From positions 434,001-498,000 of the forward strand of contig CAVTHA010000003.1 of NCBI GenBank assembly GCA_963734435.1: 64,000 nucleotides of DNA, read 5' to 3'. Made by a program: the position numbers and the translations under genes. Below the pieces are notes generated by a model, which was given only the letters and a program-made list of their open reading frames with translations, did no database searches and was not told where the DNA came from. This document shows positions 63,299-64,000 of the stretch, piece by piece (the stretch's first letter is position 1; each line of letters starts with the position of its first letter). The DNA comes from Bog-756 sp963734435 (GTDB taxonomy: Bacteria; Actinomycetota; Acidimicrobiia; Acidimicrobiales; RAAP-2).

Positions 63299-64000
63299 GT
63301 GGACTTCGACCTTTCGCCCGAGCTCACCGCCCTCCAACAAAGCGTGCGGCGACTTGCTCAGGACAAGGTGAAGCCGCGAGCCCGGGAGATCGACACCACC
63401 GGGGAGTACCCGACCGACATCTTCGACGCCTTCCGGCAGGCCGACCTGCTCGGGCTGTGCCTGCCGACCGAGCTCGGGGGCTCGGGCGCCGGGATCCTCG
63501 GGCTGACCGTGGCCATCGAGGAGGTGGCCAAGTATTCGAACGCCGCCGCGCCTCATGCTCCTGCTCACCCGGCTGCCGGTGGGTCCGGTGCTCATCGCCG
63601 GCAGCGAGCGAGCAGAAGAAGCGGTACCTCCCCGGGATCGCCTCGGGCGAGCTACGGGCCGGGTTCGGGCTGTCCGAAGCCGCAGGCCGGTAGCGACGTG
63701 GCCGGCATGTCGACGAGGGCGGTTCCCGACCCCGTCGCCGGCGCCGATGGCGGCTGGGTGCTCAACGGGACCAAATGCTGGATGTCCGGGGTGCGCGAGG
63801 CCGACTGGTACACGGTGTTCGCCAAGACCGGCGATCCGGCCTCCCGGGCCCATGATTCGATCACCGCCTTCATCGTGGAGCGCTCGTGGGAAGGGGTGTC
63901 GGTCGGCCGCATCGACCACAAGATGGGTGTGCGGGGGATCGACACCGGCGAACTGGTGCTCGAGGACGTCCACGTCCCTGCCGAGAACGTGATCGGCGAA
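63299..64000 (+). CDS. Acyl-CoA dehydrogenase, three frameshifts, 3' end outside window
   Basis: This FAD enzyme forms the 2-enoyl-CoA in beta-oxidation. The N-terminal helical domain reads DFDLSPELTALQQSVRRLAQ and YPTDIFDAFRQADLLGLCLP then TELGGSGAG. After shifts near 63548, 63608 and 63676 the frame resumes as LLTRLPVGPVLIAGSE, QKKRYLPGIASGELRAGFGL, and PQAGSDVAGMSTRAV with GWVLNGTKCWMSGVREADWY, the FAD- and substrate-binding middle domain. Each shift is one extra C or G by comparison with the family (for example SEAAG for SEPQAG). The gene runs off the right edge in ENVIGE, where the C-terminal catalytic Glu domain would follow. GTG 63299 is supported by the TAGCCT box. Confidence 0.87.
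   Translation, partial: MDFDLSPELTALQQSVRRLAQDKVKPRAREIDTTGEYPTDIFDAFRQADLLGLCLPTELGGSGAGILGLTVAIEEVAKYSNAAAPHAPAHPAAGGSGAHRRQRASRRSGTSPGSPRASYGPGSGCPKPQAGSDVAGMSTRAVPDPVAGADGGWVLNGTKCWMSGVREADWYTVFAKTGDPASRAHDSITAFIVERSWEGVSVGRIDHKMGVRGIDTGELVLEDVHVPAENVIGE

Overview
The window is GC-rich DNA from an actinobacterium, most likely a member of the Acidimicrobiia. Two things point there. The core gene order (glmU-prs-lipoproteins-rplY-pth-mfd-SurA-like lipoprotein-mazG-eno-ftsB-DUF501-ppx) is the classic actinobacterial arrangement. Secreted proteins built from 42-residue repeats of the type GYWLVASDGGIFTFGDA are a hallmark I associate with Acidimicrobiia. The lineage call is inference; no rRNA gene is present. 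Many genes appear to use leaderless transcripts, with a TANNNT hexamer 6-8 nt before an ATG or GTG start.

Layout. 1-4565 (minus): an AtuA-like protein, a biotin carboxylase/carrier subunit and a carboxyltransferase, together an acyl-CoA carboxylase module for terpenoid, branched-chain or odd-chain acid breakdown. 4702-21857 (plus): the housekeeping block for cell-wall precursor, PRPP, translation, transcription-coupled repair, protein folding, nucleotide clean-up, glycolysis, septation and polyphosphate metabolism, interrupted by two secreted beta-propeller-type lipoproteins. 21917-44888 (both strands, frequent strand switches, lower GC in the middle): a surface-glycan island with a nucleotide-sugar dehydrogenase, an epimerase, several glycosyltransferases, three methyltransferases (one decayed), a WbsX-like protein, two large multi-membrane proteins (one YfhO-like), a P-loop sulfotransferase-like protein, an acyltransferase and a dolichyl-phosphate-type glycosyltransferase. 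45042-57192: envelope and secreted proteins, namely an NlpC/P60 endopeptidase, a type-B carboxylesterase, two GYWL-repeat proteins in opposite orientation around an unusual tRNA and a PrmC-like methylase, a sulfatase and a putative secreted metalloprotease. 57502-64000: a LacI-type regulator with a clear palindromic operator, a secreted esterase, a small membrane protein, a cytochrome P450, an aldo/keto reductase and an acyl-CoA dehydrogenase that runs off the right edge.

A caution runs through the annotation. At least a dozen conserved genes (carboxyltransferase, glmU, prs, eno, mazG, ftsB, nucleotide-sugar dehydrogenase, sulfatase, acyl-CoA dehydrogenase and others) carry single-base frameshifts, mostly one extra C or G. 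Essential single-copy genes such as eno and prs are hit, so I read these as sequence errors rather than decay, and I annotate full gene spans across them.

The observations most worth following up are: a tRNA with a UAA (leucine) anticodon but a short class-I variable loop, together with TTA codons in glycan-island genes; a pth gene with no normal start codon; a GlmU that lacks most of its acetyltransferase domain with no room for the missing part; a secreted protein joining seven CX5C repeats to six GYWL repeats; and near-identical 126-bp repeat arrays in inverted orientation.
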